From contig JAPWJY010000004.1 in the NCBI GenBank assembly GCA_028283765.1, positions 1 through 64,000 of the forward strand: a stretch of DNA of 64,000 nt, read 5' to 3'. Each line of letters begins with the position of its first letter. Within the stretch, counting starts at the first letter, position 1. The notes below the pieces were generated by a model. It saw only the letters and a list, made by a program, of their open reading frames with translations, did not search any database and was not told where the DNA came from. A program made the position numbers and the translations under genes. Source of the DNA: Parvibaculaceae bacterium. GTDB lineage: Bacteria; Pseudomonadota; Alphaproteobacteria; Parvibaculales; Parvibaculaceae. Shown in pieces: positions 1 to 8,935 of the stretch.

Positions 1-1
1 C

Positions 2-2470
2 GGCAACCAGTTCGTCAACCTGCGCGGCGATACGGATGTGGCCACCGGCAACTTCGGCAGCCTCGTTTCGACCAGTTTCGGCTATCAGAGCTACGACCCC
101 AGGCCGCTCGATACGCTTGTGCCTTATGGAATGACAACGGTTGCTGGCGGGTCTTTCGCGCCAGGCGACGGCGTGGTTGACGTGCGAACACGTGGCGATC
201 TCGCCATGGGCGTCGTGCTCGATCCGGGCCGCGTCGGGCTCGAGCAAATGACGGACGCCAGCTCGGCTGCGAATGCCGGGCAGGGGGCATCCTGGTTTAC
301 GCTCTGGACCGGCACCACGGCACTCGATCTGTTTGCCGCCGGAGGCAATCTCTCACCCCTTTCCGCCAACCAGGGTTCGATGTCCGGCGGGGTGGCTGGA
401 ACCGTCATCCTGCCGCCCATCCTCCGGGCGACGGCGGCAGATGGCAGCCTCTATCTCACGGCTGGCCAATATGGCGCCAGCCTGATGCTGCCATCGCCGG
501 ATGGTGAGCTTGAGTTGCTCGCTGGCGATACAATCATCGAGCAGATCTCCCTCGCCTTCGGACCTCTTTCGGCATCCATGTCGAGCCTTGCGACCCCGTT
601 CAATCCCGGCTGGGAGTTGCTTCATATCTCGGCAACATCGTCGGATGTGCTCGACTCCAATTATTGGGGAAATCCCGATAGCCCCGCCGATAGCATTAGC
701 TGGAAGGCATACGACTATATTTATGATCCGAGCTATGGCCATTCCGGCAGCGGTGGCAATCCGTTTGTTTTCGGACCGCTTAGCGTTACGGACAACAGTG
801 CCGCGGCAGAAAATGGTATCATCTCGCGTGTTTACGCGCGTGATGGCGACATCGTCAATCTGGTCTACGGCGAGACATTCTCCCACAACGTATATGTCGA
901 TGGACATTACGTCTCCACGGACTATTACCGCGCGGCGAAGCCTGTGCAGGTGATGGCTGGCGGAGATATCGTTGGCCTGTCCGGGCTGATCCTGCAGGAC
1001 GATCCGGCTGACGTGTCGACGGTCTCGGCAGGCGGCAGCATCATCTACGCCAATGTCGATGTCGCAGGCCCGGGCACGCTGGAACTGACGGCAGGCAAGA
1101 ACATCTATCAGGGCTCGACGGCGAGTGTGGAGAGCATCGGTGCTCTGGTGTCGGGCGATACCCGTCCGGGGGCCAGCGTGGTGATGCAGGCCGGTGTCGG
1201 CGCAGGTGCGCCGGGTGAAGGACAGGTGGACTGGACGGATTTCGCCAAGCTCTATCTCGATCCGGCCAATCTTGCAGGTGACGGTCCCCTAGCCGATCAG
1301 CCCGGCAAGGTCGCCAGAACCTATAATGATGAACTCTACCAGTGGCTCAGGGATCGCTTCGACTATGCAGGCGATCGGGCCGGGGCTCTGGCCTACTTCC
1401 TTGCGCTACCAGCCGAGCAGCAGCGGGTCTTTCTGCGGCAGGTCTATTATGCCGAACTGACGGCGGGCGGGCGCGAATACAATGATCCGTCGAGCTCCCG
1501 CTATGGCTCCTACCTGCGTGGCCGCAACGCCATAGCGGCGCTGTTCCCGAACCAAGACGCCTATCAGGGCGACATCACCATGTTCTCGGCCTCGTCCGGA
1601 AGCGGAGCCAATGCCACGATCAACAGCGGCTATGTCCACACCGACTTCGGCGGGGATATCCAGTTCCTTGCCCCGGGCGGCGGCGTCACCGTCGGCACCG
1701 AAGGGCTGGCGCCGGGAGCCGATGCCGGTCTCATCACCCAGGGCGAGGGCAATATCCAGATCTATTCGCAGGACAGCCTGCTGCTTGGCCTGTCGCGCAT
1801 CATGACGACGTTCGGGGGCGATATCCTCGCCTGGTCGGCGGAAGGCGATATCAATGCCGGTCGGGGCAGCAAGACGACGGTGATCTATACCCCGCCCAAA
1901 CGCACCTATGACATCTACGGCAATGTTGCGCTCGCGCCGCAGGTGCCCTCGACGGGTGCGGGCATCGCGACCCTCAACCCGATCCCGGACGTGCCCCCGG
2001 GAGACATCGACCTGATCGCGCCGCTTGGCACGGTGGATGCGGGCGAGGCGGGCATCCGGGTCAGCGGCAACATCAACATTGCCGCGCTCCATGTCGTCAA
2101 TGCGGCCAACATCAAGGTGCAGGGGACGTCGGCGGGCATTCCGACGGCGGCGGTTCCCAACATCGGGGCGCTGACCACGGCGTCGAACGCGGCCGGTGCC
2201 GCGGCGGCGACGGCGGGCAATGCCGGGCGTCAGGCCAACACCGGACAGGACCTCCCCTCCATCATCACCGTCGAGGTCATCGGATATGGCGGTGGAGACG
2301 ATGCGCAGCCGCAGAAACGGAACCGTCAGAGCCAGAATGAGGGTACCTATGACTCCAGCAGCATGTTCCGCGTGCTGGGCAATGGCAATCTGACCCGGGA
2401 GCAGACCAGGGCCCTGACGGACGAGGAGAGAAACCGTCTGAAACAGACAGCCTCGGCAAAACCTCTATAA
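2..2470 (+). CDS. Filamentous-haemagglutinin-type adhesin, C-terminal part (5' end outside window)
   Basis: The frame is open from the left edge, so this is the C-terminal 822 residues of a larger protein. It is rich in Gly, Asn, Asp and Ser with many short beta-strand-like repeats (GGDI, GDIN, AGG), as expected for the beta-helix shaft of a secreted adhesin. The second half, from about position 1400, has the conserved block of filamentous-haemagglutinin proteins with the DUF3739-type C-terminal region: REYNDP, YLRGRNAI, VHTDFGGDIQ, RGSKTTV and PPGDIDLIAP. Such proteins are normally exported by a TpsB-type partner, which is not in the window. The last 80 residues are polar and charged, so they are probably the cell-proximal tail. 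Family assignment is firm; the adhesive role is inferred from the family. Confidence 0.85.
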   Translation, partial: GNQFVNLRGDTDVATGNFGSLVSTSFGYQSYDPRPLDTLVPYGMTTVAGGSFAPGDGVVDVRTRGDLAMGVVLDPGRVGLEQMTDASSAANAGQGASWFTLWTGTTALDLFAAGGNLSPLSANQGSMSGGVAGTVILPPILRATAADGSLYLTAGQYGASLMLPSPDGELELLAGDTIIEQISLAFGPLSASMSSLATPFNPGWELLHISATSSDVLDSNYWGNPDSPADSISWKAYDYIYDPSYGHSGSGGNPFVFGPLSVTDNSAAAENGIISRVYARDGDIVNLVYGETFSHNVYVDGHYVSTDYYRAAKPVQVMAGGDIVGLSGLILQDDPADVSTVSAGGSIIYANVDVAGPGTLELTAGKNIYQGSTASVESIGALVSGDTRPGASVVMQAGVGAGAPGEGQVDWTDFAKLYLDPANLAGDGPLADQPGKVARTYNDELYQWLRDRFDYAGDRAGALAYFLALPAEQQRVFLRQVYYAELTAGGREYNDPSSSRYGSYLRGRNAIAALFPNQDAYQGDITMFSASSGSGANATINSGYVHTDFGGDIQFLAPGGGVTVGTEGLAPGADAGLITQGEGNIQIYSQDSLLLGLSRIMTTFGGDILAWSAEGDINAGRGSKTTVIYTPPKRTYDIYGNVALAPQVPSTGAGIATLNPIPDVPPGDIDLIAPLGTVDAGEAGIRVSGNINIAALHVVNAANIKVQGTSAGIPTAAVPNIGALTTASNAAGAAAATAGNAGRQANTGQDLPSIITVEVIGYGGGDDAQPQKRNRQSQNEGTYDSSSMFRVLGNGNLTREQTRALTDEERNRLKQTASAKPL

Positions 2471-2563
2471 GTTGCCGGCCGGGATACCATGTTTAAGTGA
2501 ACGGATGCTATGGAGGCCGGTGCGGTTCGTGATAAAAGCGGGCGCATCATCCGGAGGTTTTCC

Positions 2564-2986
2564 ATGTCGTCCAGTTCACTGCTCCTCTACACCACGGTGG
2601 GCGTTTCCGATTTCGCCCGGTCGGTCGCTTTCTACGATGCGGTTTTCGCCACGCTCGGTTATCCCCGGTCGCCGGAAACCTCCGATGGCGAGGGCTGGGC
2701 AGGTTGGGGACCGGATTATGATGGCGGGGTCAGCTTCTGGATCTGCCCGCCGTTCAATGGCAGGCCGGTTACGTCGGGCAACGGCACCATGATCGCGCTC
2801 AGGGCCGCCAGTGAAGCGCAGGTGGATGCCTTCCATGCCGAGGCTCTTGCCCATGGCGGCGCCAGCGAAGGGGCTCCCGGCGTCCGCGAGAGATACGGGC
2901 CGGATTTTTACGCCGCCTATGTCCGCGATCCCGATGGCAACAAGCTGGCCTGCGTTTTCCATCATCATGTTCCGGGCGCAGTCTGA
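2564..2986 (+). CDS. VOC (glyoxalase/bleomycin-resistance) family protein
   Basis: 140 residues, a single vicinal-oxygen-chelate module. The N-terminal TVGVSDFARSVAFYDAVF strand-helix and the C-terminal YAAYVRDPDGNKLACVFH strand are both present, and the second ends in the usual DPDGN turn. The start at 2564 is chosen because GGAGG lies eight bases upstream; an upstream in-frame ATG at 2510 has no ribosome-binding site. This subgroup resembles uncharacterised lactoylglutathione-lyase-like proteins. Metal ligands cannot be assigned without alignment. It stands alone between the adhesin and a small gene on the same strand, so context says little about substrate. Confidence 0.8.
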   Translation: MSSSSLLLYTTVGVSDFARSVAFYDAVFATLGYPRSPETSDGEGWAGWGPDYDGGVSFWICPPFNGRPVTSGNGTMIALRAASEAQVDAFHAEALAHGGASEGAPGVRERYGPDFYAAYVRDPDGNKLACVFHHHVPGAV

Positions 2987-3073
2987 GAAGCTGACGGGGT
3001 CTTGCAACCGGATCGGACGTGGCGTGTTATCCTTTTGGGACGTTGTTATCAGCGTGTCACGGGAGGAAAGATC

Positions 3074-3259
3074 ATGACCAAGGCCAGGAAGGCGGTCCAG
3101 ACCCCCGCCGGGCGCAAGAAACAGGAAGCGGAACTGGATCAGGCGATCGGGGATTCCTTCCCTGCCAGCGATCCTATTTCCTTTGTTTCCAGCGAAACGA
3201 CGGCAGGCGCGCCGGGCGAGAAGCACCCATCGGCTGCGAAAACGCCGAAGAAGCGCTGA
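3074..3259 (+). CDS. Small conserved protein with DSFPASDP motif
   Basis: 61 residues, hydrophilic and Lys-rich, with no signal peptide or membrane segment. The start follows a strong GGAGG (3062-3066). The central AIGDSFPASDPIS motif (about residues 25-37) recurs in many short proteobacterial hypothetical proteins; I know no function for it. The N-terminal half is basic (KARKAVQT, GRKKQEAE) and the C-terminal tail is low-complexity and ends in KTPKKR. The stop codon lies only six bases from the convergent tenA stop, so no terminator fits between them. The good ribosome-binding site and the motif make it a real gene. Confidence 0.7.
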   Translation: MTKARKAVQTPAGRKKQEAELDQAIGDSFPASDPISFVSSETTAGAPGEKHPSAAKTPKKR

Positions 3260-3265
3260 AGGGCC

Positions 3266-3964
3266 TTACCGGCGCGTAGCGTCAAGCCCCATCTGCCAGA
3301 AAGCGCCTTCGAGGCGCGTGGCGGCCGCGAACGTGTGCGCGAGGGACTCGAAGCGCGCCTCGCCGCCCCGCCTTGCCGCCATGATGTTGATCTTGTCGAT
3401 GGTGGTGCGGGCAAGGGCCTCGTAGCTGGCGCAGGCATAATTATCGAGCCATGCCCTGTAGGGATTGCCGTCGAGCCGGGTGGATGGCTTCGCCATGAGC
3501 CGGGCGGCGATTTCCGCATAGCCAACGATGCAGGGAGCGAGGGCCACCTCCAGATCGAGCCGGTCGCCGCGCATGCCGACGTCGATCACATAGCGGGTGT
3601 AGGCTACCGTTTCCATCGCCTCGGGCAGGGCTGCCATGCCGGCTTCCGTCAGGCCCCAGTCCTTGCAGTAATCGACGTGAAGCTGCATTTCATGGTCGAT
3701 GATCGACATCATGCTGGAGCCCGCCTGGCGCATGTCGTCGAGCGCTTCGCTTTTATAGGCCGCCAGCGCATAGGCGCGGGCGAACTGGATCAGGAACAGA
3801 TAATCCTGCTCCAGATAATGCCGGAAGGCCGCTCCCGGCAGATCGCCACGCGCGAGCCCTTGCACGAAGGGATGGCTGACATAATTTGTCCAGTCATGTC
3901 CTGCCGCTTCCCGCAGGCGTCCGAAAAATCCCTTCTTCACGTCATCCAGAATGCTGTCCGTCAT
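3266..3964 (-). CDS. tenA: Aminopyrimidine aminohydrolase / thiaminase II (TenA family)
   Basis: 232 residues, the usual length for TenA. TenA hydrolyses 4-amino-5-aminomethyl-2-methylpyrimidine, a breakdown product of thiamine, to the HMP used in thiamine synthesis. Residues matching the known active site are visible: Asp54 in YLEQDY, Cys145 in LAPCIVGY and Glu219 in LEGAFW. The ATG at 3964 overlaps the thiY stop as ATGA, so the two are translationally coupled; an upstream extension of 71 residues is not protein-like. Gene order (last of thiZ-thiX-thiY-tenA) supports pyrimidine salvage rather than thiamine destruction. Confidence 0.93.
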   Translation of the reverse strand: MTDSILDDVKKGFFGRLREAAGHDWTNYVSHPFVQGLARGDLPGAAFRHYLEQDYLFLIQFARAYALAAYKSEALDDMRQAGSSMMSIIDHEMQLHVDYCKDWGLTEAGMAALPEAMETVAYTRYVIDVGMRGDRLDLEVALAPCIVGYAEIAARLMAKPSTRLDGNPYRAWLDNYACASYEALARTTIDKINIMAARRGGEARFESLAHTFAAATRLEGAFWQMGLDATRR

Positions 3965-4923
3965 TTGACTGCTCCGCTGCCGTCGATGGCGTAGCTGTCG
4001 AGAGCGGGGATTTTTTTGATCAGCTTTTCGTCGTACATGAATTTCGCGTAGGCCTCGTAGCGCGGCCCATCCAGATAGGCGGGGTTCTTGGCGAAGCGCG
4101 AGATCGTCTCGAACCAGGAGATCCTGTTGACGTTGTTGTCGAGGTCCGGATGGGCCTTGACGAACATCTGCCAGCATTCCTCGGGATGGTTGATCAGATA
4201 GGTCGTGGCCTTGCGCAGGGCGACGAGGAAACGGGGAATGCGCGGGTCATGCACATTGTCCCGGTTGGCGAGGATGACGAGTTCGTCGTAGTCCGGAATG
4301 CCATGCTCCTCGGGGAAGAACATCACGGCCTTGTGGCCATGTTCTTTCAGTTCGTTCGCCTCGAAGGTGCGGTAAGCGCCAACCACGCCATCGACCTGTT
4401 TCGACAGCAGGGCGCTGACAAGCTGGAAATTGACGTTGACCAGAGTGACGTCGGAAAGGGAGAGACCAGCGGATGCGAGCATGGAGGCGATCGTCGCTTC
4501 CTCCACGCCGCTGATGGAGTAGCCGATCTTCTTGCCCTTGAAATCCGAGAGTTTCGCGATGCCTGTGCCATCAAGCGCCATCACCGTGTTCAGCGGCGTG
4601 TCGATGAGCGTGCCGACGCGCACGAGCGGCAGGCCCTGGTCGGCCAGCAGATAGAGCTGCGGCTGATAGCTGATGGCAAGGTCTGCCTGTTTCGCCGCCA
4701 GCAGGCGCGGCGGCAGGTCCGGGTTGGCGGGGGGGATGAGGTCTACCTCCAGCCCCTCGGCCTTGTAGGCGCCGATATAGTCCGCGACGAACAGGGGCGC
4801 GTGATCGGGGTTGACGAACCAGTCGAGCAGCACCGTCAGCTTCTCCGCCGCCCGGGCGGGCGCGGCCATGGCGAGGCTGAGCAGCAGGGTCCCGAGAAGC
4901 ATGGCGGCGAGGCGGCGGATCAT
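3961..4923 (-). CDS. thiY: Pyrimidine-precursor ABC transporter, periplasmic binding protein (ThiY type)
   Basis: 320 residues with a Sec signal peptide (MIRRLAAM, hydrophobic core, cleavage near AAPARAA-EK at residue 26). The mature part begins TVLLDWFVNPDHAPLFVA, the hallmark of the NMT1/THI5-like family, which binds formylaminopyrimidine or HMP-like thiamine precursors. The GGGAG upstream of the ATG at 4923 sets the start; a longer frame to 5607 runs antisense-like through thiX. Coupled to tenA by a 4-base overlap and 56 bases downstream of thiX. By family knowledge it delivers salvaged pyrimidine to the ThiX/ThiZ importer for TenA to process. Confidence 0.9.
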   Translation of the reverse strand: MIRRLAAMLLGTLLLSLAMAAPARAAEKLTVLLDWFVNPDHAPLFVADYIGAYKAEGLEVDLIPPANPDLPPRLLAAKQADLAISYQPQLYLLADQGLPLVRVGTLIDTPLNTVMALDGTGIAKLSDFKGKKIGYSISGVEEATIASMLASAGLSLSDVTLVNVNFQLVSALLSKQVDGVVGAYRTFEANELKEHGHKAVMFFPEEHGIPDYDELVILANRDNVHDPRIPRFLVALRKATTYLINHPEECWQMFVKAHPDLDNNVNRISWFETISRFAKNPAYLDGPRYEAYAKFMYDEKLIKKIPALDSYAIDGSGAVK

Positions 4924-4979
4924 GGTGGGGTTCTCCCGAGGATGGTTGCGATGGTTAAAGATGAAAGAGCGGGATGCGG

Positions 4980-5744
4980 TCAACCCTGGCCGGTTTCCGG
5001 CGGCCAGAAGATCAGCCATTTCACGAGTCTGTCGACGATGGCCCAGAGCGCGACGGCGAGGAGCGCCAGCACGAAAAGGGCGGCGAATACCATGTCGGTC
5101 TGAAGCCGGGCATTGGCGTTCAGCATCACGAAGCCCAGCCCGCCGGCGGAGCCGACCCATTCGCCGATGATCGCGCCGATGGGGGCGACGGCGGCGGCGA
5201 CCCGGAGCCCGGAGCCGAAGGCGGGAAGCGCTGCGGGCAGGCGCACATGCCAGAGAATGCGGGTGGGCGAGGCGTTCATGGTGTCCGCCAGATCGAGCAG
5301 GCCGGCGCCGGTGCGGCGCAGCCCGTCGAAAAAAGTCGCCGTTACCGGGAAGTAGATGACGAGCATGGCCGCGATCACTTTCGAGGCCATGCCGAAGCCG
5401 AACCAGAGCACGAGCAACGGCGCGAGGGCGAAAATGGGAATGGCCTGCGAGACGATGAGCACCGGCATCAGCCAGCGGCGCAGGGGTTTCACCGCCGTCA
5501 TGGCGAGCGCGGTGGCGGCGCCGACCAACACGCCGAAGCCGAGGCCGAGCAGGATTTCGGCCAGCGTGACGAGCATGTTCGACCAGAGGCTGGCCCGCCC
5601 TGTCCACAGCGCGGCGGCGACGTCTGCCGGGCCGGGCAGCAGATAGGGCGGGATCGCGAAAAGGGAGATGGCGGCCTGCCAGAGCATGAGAAACCCGGCG
5701 AAGATCGCAAGGGAACGGGCGGCGATGAGAACAGCGTTTTTCAT
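4980..5744 (-). CDS. thiX: Pyrimidine-precursor ABC transporter, permease (ThiX type)
   Basis: 254 residues with about six hydrophobic segments. The BPD-transport signature loop that contacts the ATPase lies near residues 160-180 (ADTMNASPTRILWHVRLPAALP). It belongs to the SsuC/TauC/ThiX permease group; the neighbours thiY and tenA decide for the thiamine-precursor role. The ATG at 5744 overlaps the thiZ stop as ATGA, indicating coupled translation. Located in the inner membrane. Confidence 0.88.
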   Translation of the reverse strand: MKNAVLIAARSLAIFAGFLMLWQAAISLFAIPPYLLPGPADVAAALWTGRASLWSNMLVTLAEILLGLGFGVLVGAATALAMTAVKPLRRWLMPVLIVSQAIPIFALAPLLVLWFGFGMASKVIAAMLVIYFPVTATFFDGLRRTGAGLLDLADTMNASPTRILWHVRLPAALPAFGSGLRVAAAVAPIGAIIGEWVGSAGGLGFVMLNANARLQTDMVFAALFVLALLAVALWAIVDRLVKWLIFWPPETGQG

Positions 5745-6502
5745 GTCTCGCTCCCGGCCAGCAGGCGTTTCAGCAATTCCGCCTGAAGGTTCAGCAGCGC
5801 CGGATCGTCCGGCGCGCGCGGCGTGGCGCCCGGCACCTCGATGGGCTCGCCCAGCGTGGCCGGATAGCCGGTCATGACCCGCAACTGGTGGCTGAGGCGG
5901 CAGGCTTCCATCGGGTCGTGGGTGATGAGCAGGACGGTATGATTTCGCAGCAACTCTGCGGCGCGCTCCTGGAGGCGGGCGCGGGTGATGGCATCAAGCG
6001 CGGAAAACGGTTCGTCGAGCAGCAGAACCGGACGGTGCTCGTACAATGTGCGGGCCAGCGCCGCCCGCTGGCGCATGCCGCCGGACAGGGTGGCGGGCAG
6101 GGCGTCGGCGCGTTCTGCAAGACCGACCTCGGCGAGCAGGGCGCGGGCGCGGGCGCGGTCCGGCTTTTCGCCACGCAGGCGCGACCCCAGCATCACATTG
6201 TTCAGTACGCTGAGCCAGGGAAAGAGGAGATCCTGCTGGCCCATATAGGCGATGCGATGGGCAAGAGGAGCGCCGTCGCTCGCGCTTATGCATCCAGCCA
6301 CGGGCGGCGTCAGCCCGGCGATGGTTTTGAGCAGACTGGTCTTGCCTATACCGCTTGGACCGAGCAGGGCGACGAAGCTGCCGCCTTCGATTTCGAACGA
6401 AAGGTTCTCGAAAACGGTTTCATCGCCGAAGCGCAGAGTCAGGTTTTCAATCCGGATTCCCGGGGGCTGGGACCAGCTGGGGATGGAAGGCGGAGCGTTC
6501 AT
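5741..6502 (-). CDS. thiZ: Pyrimidine-precursor ABC transporter, ATP-binding protein (ThiZ type)
   Basis: 253 residues with all ABC motifs: Walker A GPSGIGKT (48-55), Q-loop near GQQDLLF, signature LSGGMRQR (139-146), Walker B LLLDEP (160-165) and switch His in LLITHD. First gene of the thiZ-thiX-thiY-tenA operon. The 288 bases upstream, shared with the divergent fpr gene, do not contain a recognisable TPP riboswitch (no CTGAGA box or GAACCTGA core), unlike many thi operons. Sequence alone would also allow a sulfonate or nitrate importer; the operon makes the thiamine role likely. Confidence 0.88.
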   Translation of the reverse strand: MNAPPSIPSWSQPPGIRIENLTLRFGDETVFENLSFEIEGGSFVALLGPSGIGKTSLLKTIAGLTPPVAGCISASDGAPLAHRIAYMGQQDLLFPWLSVLNNVMLGSRLRGEKPDRARARALLAEVGLAERADALPATLSGGMRQRAALARTLYEHRPVLLLDEPFSALDAITRARLQERAAELLRNHTVLLITHDPMEACRLSHQLRVMTGYPATLGEPIEVPGATPRAPDDPALLNLQAELLKRLLAGSET

Positions 6503-6751
6503 CCGACTCGTCAGCTCTGAAAGAGGTTCGATGGAGACAAGGGCAGGGTAGGGCGGCGGCTTGTTTGACGATGGTTCATATGGAATACCTGCTTGCGTGA
6601 TGACGGTTTGTCACGCCCCGCAAGGTTCTGCCAGACATTCCTTGTTTTTTTGCAAAGGCGTTGCTATTTCTCCACATGGCAGGCGTTCTTTTCACGAAAC
6701 AACATTTGCTTGCTGTTGAATAGTGCCCGTGTGCTTTGCCGGGCGTTGGTC

Positions 6752-6779
6752 CATAACCAGGGTGCCATAGCCAGGGTAC
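6752..6779 (+). repeat. Two tandem 14-bp repeats just upstream of fpr
   Basis: CATAACCAGGGTGC (6752-6765) is followed directly by CATAGCCAGGGTAC (6766-6779), 12 of 14 bases identical, ending 11 bases before the fpr start. The position would place it in the fpr leader or overlapping its promoter. It could be a regulator site or chance; no function is known to me. Confidence 0.4.
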
Positions 6780-6790
6780 AAGCATCTCCG

Positions 6791-7564
6791 ATGAGCAATT
6801 TCTATCACCAGACGATCCTGTCCGTTCATCACTGGACCGACACGCTTTTCAGCTTTACCGCGACCCGTGATCCGGGCTTCCGGTTTCTCAATGGACAGTT
6901 CGCCATGATCGGGCTTCAGGTCGACGGGCGGCCGTTGCTGCGCGCCTACAGCCTGGCCAGCGCCAATTATGAGGAAACGCTGGAATTTTTCAGCATCAAG
7001 GTACCCAACGGCCCGCTCACCTCGCGCCTTCAGCATATGAAGGTGGGCGATGAACTGCTGGTCGGCCGCAAGGCCACGGGCACGCTGATCACGGGCGATC
7101 TTCTGCCCGGCAAGCGCCTTTATCTGCTGGCTACGGGCACCGGCCTCGCGCCGTTCCTCAGCATCATCAAGGATCCCGAGGTTTACGATCTTTATGAAAA
7201 GGTCGTGCTGGTCCATGGCTGCCGCACCGTCAAGGAACTGGCCTATATGGACTGGATCACGAAGGAGTTGCCGAAGAACCCGTTCTTCGGGGAGCAGGCC
7301 GCTGAAAAGCTCCTCTATTACCCAACCGTCACCCGCGAGGCGTTCCACCATCAGGGGCGCATTACCGATCTGACGCGGAGCGGCAAGCTGTTCGACGATC
7401 TCGGCCTGCCCGCGCTCGACCCGGAAAATGACCGGGTCATGCTCTGCGGCAGCCCGGACATGCTGGAGGATTTCCGGGTCATTCTGGCCGAGCTTCACAT
7501 GTCGGAAGCCAGCCACACCACCCAGGGTCATTTCGCGATCGAAAAGGCGTTCGTGGAGCGGTGA
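6791..7564 (+). CDS. fpr: Ferredoxin/flavodoxin-NADP+ reductase
   Basis: 257 residues, the standard size for bacterial subclass-I FNR. FAD-binding RAYSLAS (about residues 56-62), the NADP-binding ATGTGLAPFLSI glycine-rich loop and the CGSPDML motif are all visible; the C-terminus ends in a short FVER tail, as in Rhodobacter-type enzymes. It exchanges electrons between NADPH and ferredoxin or flavodoxin in the cytoplasm and is often part of the oxidative-stress response. The start at 6791 (MSNFYHQ) matches the family; the frame extends 66 codons upstream without homologous sequence. The stop lies three bases from the convergent diguanylate cyclase gene. Confidence 0.92.
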   Translation: MSNFYHQTILSVHHWTDTLFSFTATRDPGFRFLNGQFAMIGLQVDGRPLLRAYSLASANYEETLEFFSIKVPNGPLTSRLQHMKVGDELLVGRKATGTLITGDLLPGKRLYLLATGTGLAPFLSIIKDPEVYDLYEKVVLVHGCRTVKELAYMDWITKELPKNPFFGEQAAEKLLYYPTVTREAFHHQGRITDLTRSGKLFDDLGLPALDPENDRVMLCGSPDMLEDFRVILAELHMSEASHTTQGHFAIEKAFVER

Positions 7565-7567
7565 ACC

Positions 7568-8752
7568 TCAGTCCGGGGTGTCGCCTGTCGTTCCCGCCCG
7601 GGGAATGGAGGCGACCCTGTTGCGGCCTGTCTGCTTGGCTGTATAAAGCCGGGCGTCCACCTCGTTGAGTACTTGCGTCATGTTGGCATCGGGCGCGATG
7701 GGCAGTACGCCGATGCTGACGGTCGGGGAAATCAGTGTGTCCCCGACCTGCCACCGGGAGGCCGAGATCTGCTGGCGGATACGTTCCGCGACGATGAGGG
7801 CTTCATCCTCGGTCCTGCCCTGCAGGAGGACGCAGAATTCGTCTCCGCCCAGACGCCCCAGAACGTCATCCTTGCGCAGGTTGCAGCTGATTTCCGTCGC
7901 CACGAGCTGAAGGATGTGATCCCCCGCGTCATGTCCATACTCGTCGTTGATCTGCTTGAGATGATCGAGGTCGATCAGCAGCAGGGTGAACGGCTCCTTC
8001 GCATCAAGAGGGTGGAAGGCATGGTTGAGCCGGTCCATCAGATGGCGGCGATTGGCGGTGCCTGTCAGGGGGTCGGTGTTGGCAAGCTCCTGCATCGTGA
8101 GGTGCGAAAGCTCCGAGATCAGCCCGATCAGCGAGAAATTCCAGACGAGATGGGCAACGCTTGTAGCGATCAGGGCGGCGGCGCCCAAAGGAGAGACTTC
8201 AAACAGCGTCCTGTCCTGCGCGCCATGGAAATAGGCGAGCAGGGTGCGGGAGATTTGGGCCAGGAAATCGGCGGTAAAGCCGCTGATCGTCAGCAATATC
8301 ATGGCCGAAAGGGGCCGTTTGCTCCATCGGTAGAGTTCAAGGCCGCAGAGGAAACACCCGAGTGCGGCGGCGAGGGACATAAGGATTATTCTTGGCTGCA
8401 ACGTGGACTCCGCCAGGAGCAGCCATGTCAGCGCGCTTTCCGCTGCAAAGAGAATGAGCCAGGTCAGCGGCCAGAGCACCGGGCGCCCATGGAGACGCCG
8501 GATACCGCCCCAGGTCAGGTAGAGCGCCAGAAGGTAGAAGCCGTTCCCGGCGATAATCCAGATATTCGCGCTGAGATATTGGCGGGCGCCGATCAGGGAC
8601 AGTCCGATGGAGCCTGCCAGAAGCGCAACGGCGATGAGCTTGACGCCCTGAATGTCGCTGGCCTGTCTGGACAGGCCATAGCAGATAATGCCAAGCGAAA
8701 GCTGGAAACATACCAGCGTGGCCAGAATGGTAGAGCTGTCGATTGAGATCAT
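7568..8752 (-). CDS. Membrane-bound diguanylate cyclase (GGDEF)
   Basis: 394 residues. The N-terminal 215 hold six to seven hydrophobic segments without a recognised sensor domain. A GGDEF domain follows from about 222, with TDPLTGTANRR, the metal-binding LLIDLDHLKQIND and the active-site GGDEF at 302-306. RKDD at 293-296 lies exactly five residues before it, the spacing of the product-inhibition I-site. It should make c-di-GMP from two GTP and be feedback-inhibited. No EAL domain is fused. It is transcribed alone, convergent with fpr. Confidence 0.92.
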   Translation of the reverse strand: MISIDSSTILATLVCFQLSLGIICYGLSRQASDIQGVKLIAVALLAGSIGLSLIGARQYLSANIWIIAGNGFYLLALYLTWGGIRRLHGRPVLWPLTWLILFAAESALTWLLLAESTLQPRIILMSLAAALGCFLCGLELYRWSKRPLSAMILLTISGFTADFLAQISRTLLAYFHGAQDRTLFEVSPLGAAALIATSVAHLVWNFSLIGLISELSHLTMQELANTDPLTGTANRRHLMDRLNHAFHPLDAKEPFTLLLIDLDHLKQINDEYGHDAGDHILQLVATEISCNLRKDDVLGRLGGDEFCVLLQGRTEDEALIVAERIRQQISASRWQVGDTLISPTVSIGVLPIAPDANMTQVLNEVDARLYTAKQTGRNRVASIPRAGTTGDTPD

Positions 8753-8935
8753 ATCGTTATCGTGTTTCGCCCCCGGTTATGCTCTCTTCTGGCGAACATG
8801 CCATGCGCAAATATGCGGCGAAATGAAACGGATGCTTCGATCCGCCCAAAAGTGAGCAATGCAGCATCAGGGTGAGGGATAACTTTTTTAAGTCGAGTCC
8901 TACATTTTATAGTACTGCCTAAAATGGAGCCTTTG

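Noticed and set aside
3886-5103. Long plus-strand open frame of 405 codons opposite tenA/thiY
   Set aside because: Antisense to well-recognised genes; Glu/Gly/His-rich composition typical of complementary-strand frames in GC-rich coding DNA, no domain.
6503-6790. Possible TPP riboswitch upstream of thiZ
   Set aside because: CTGAGA, ACCC and GAACCTGAT core elements could not be assembled in order; a few partial matches only.
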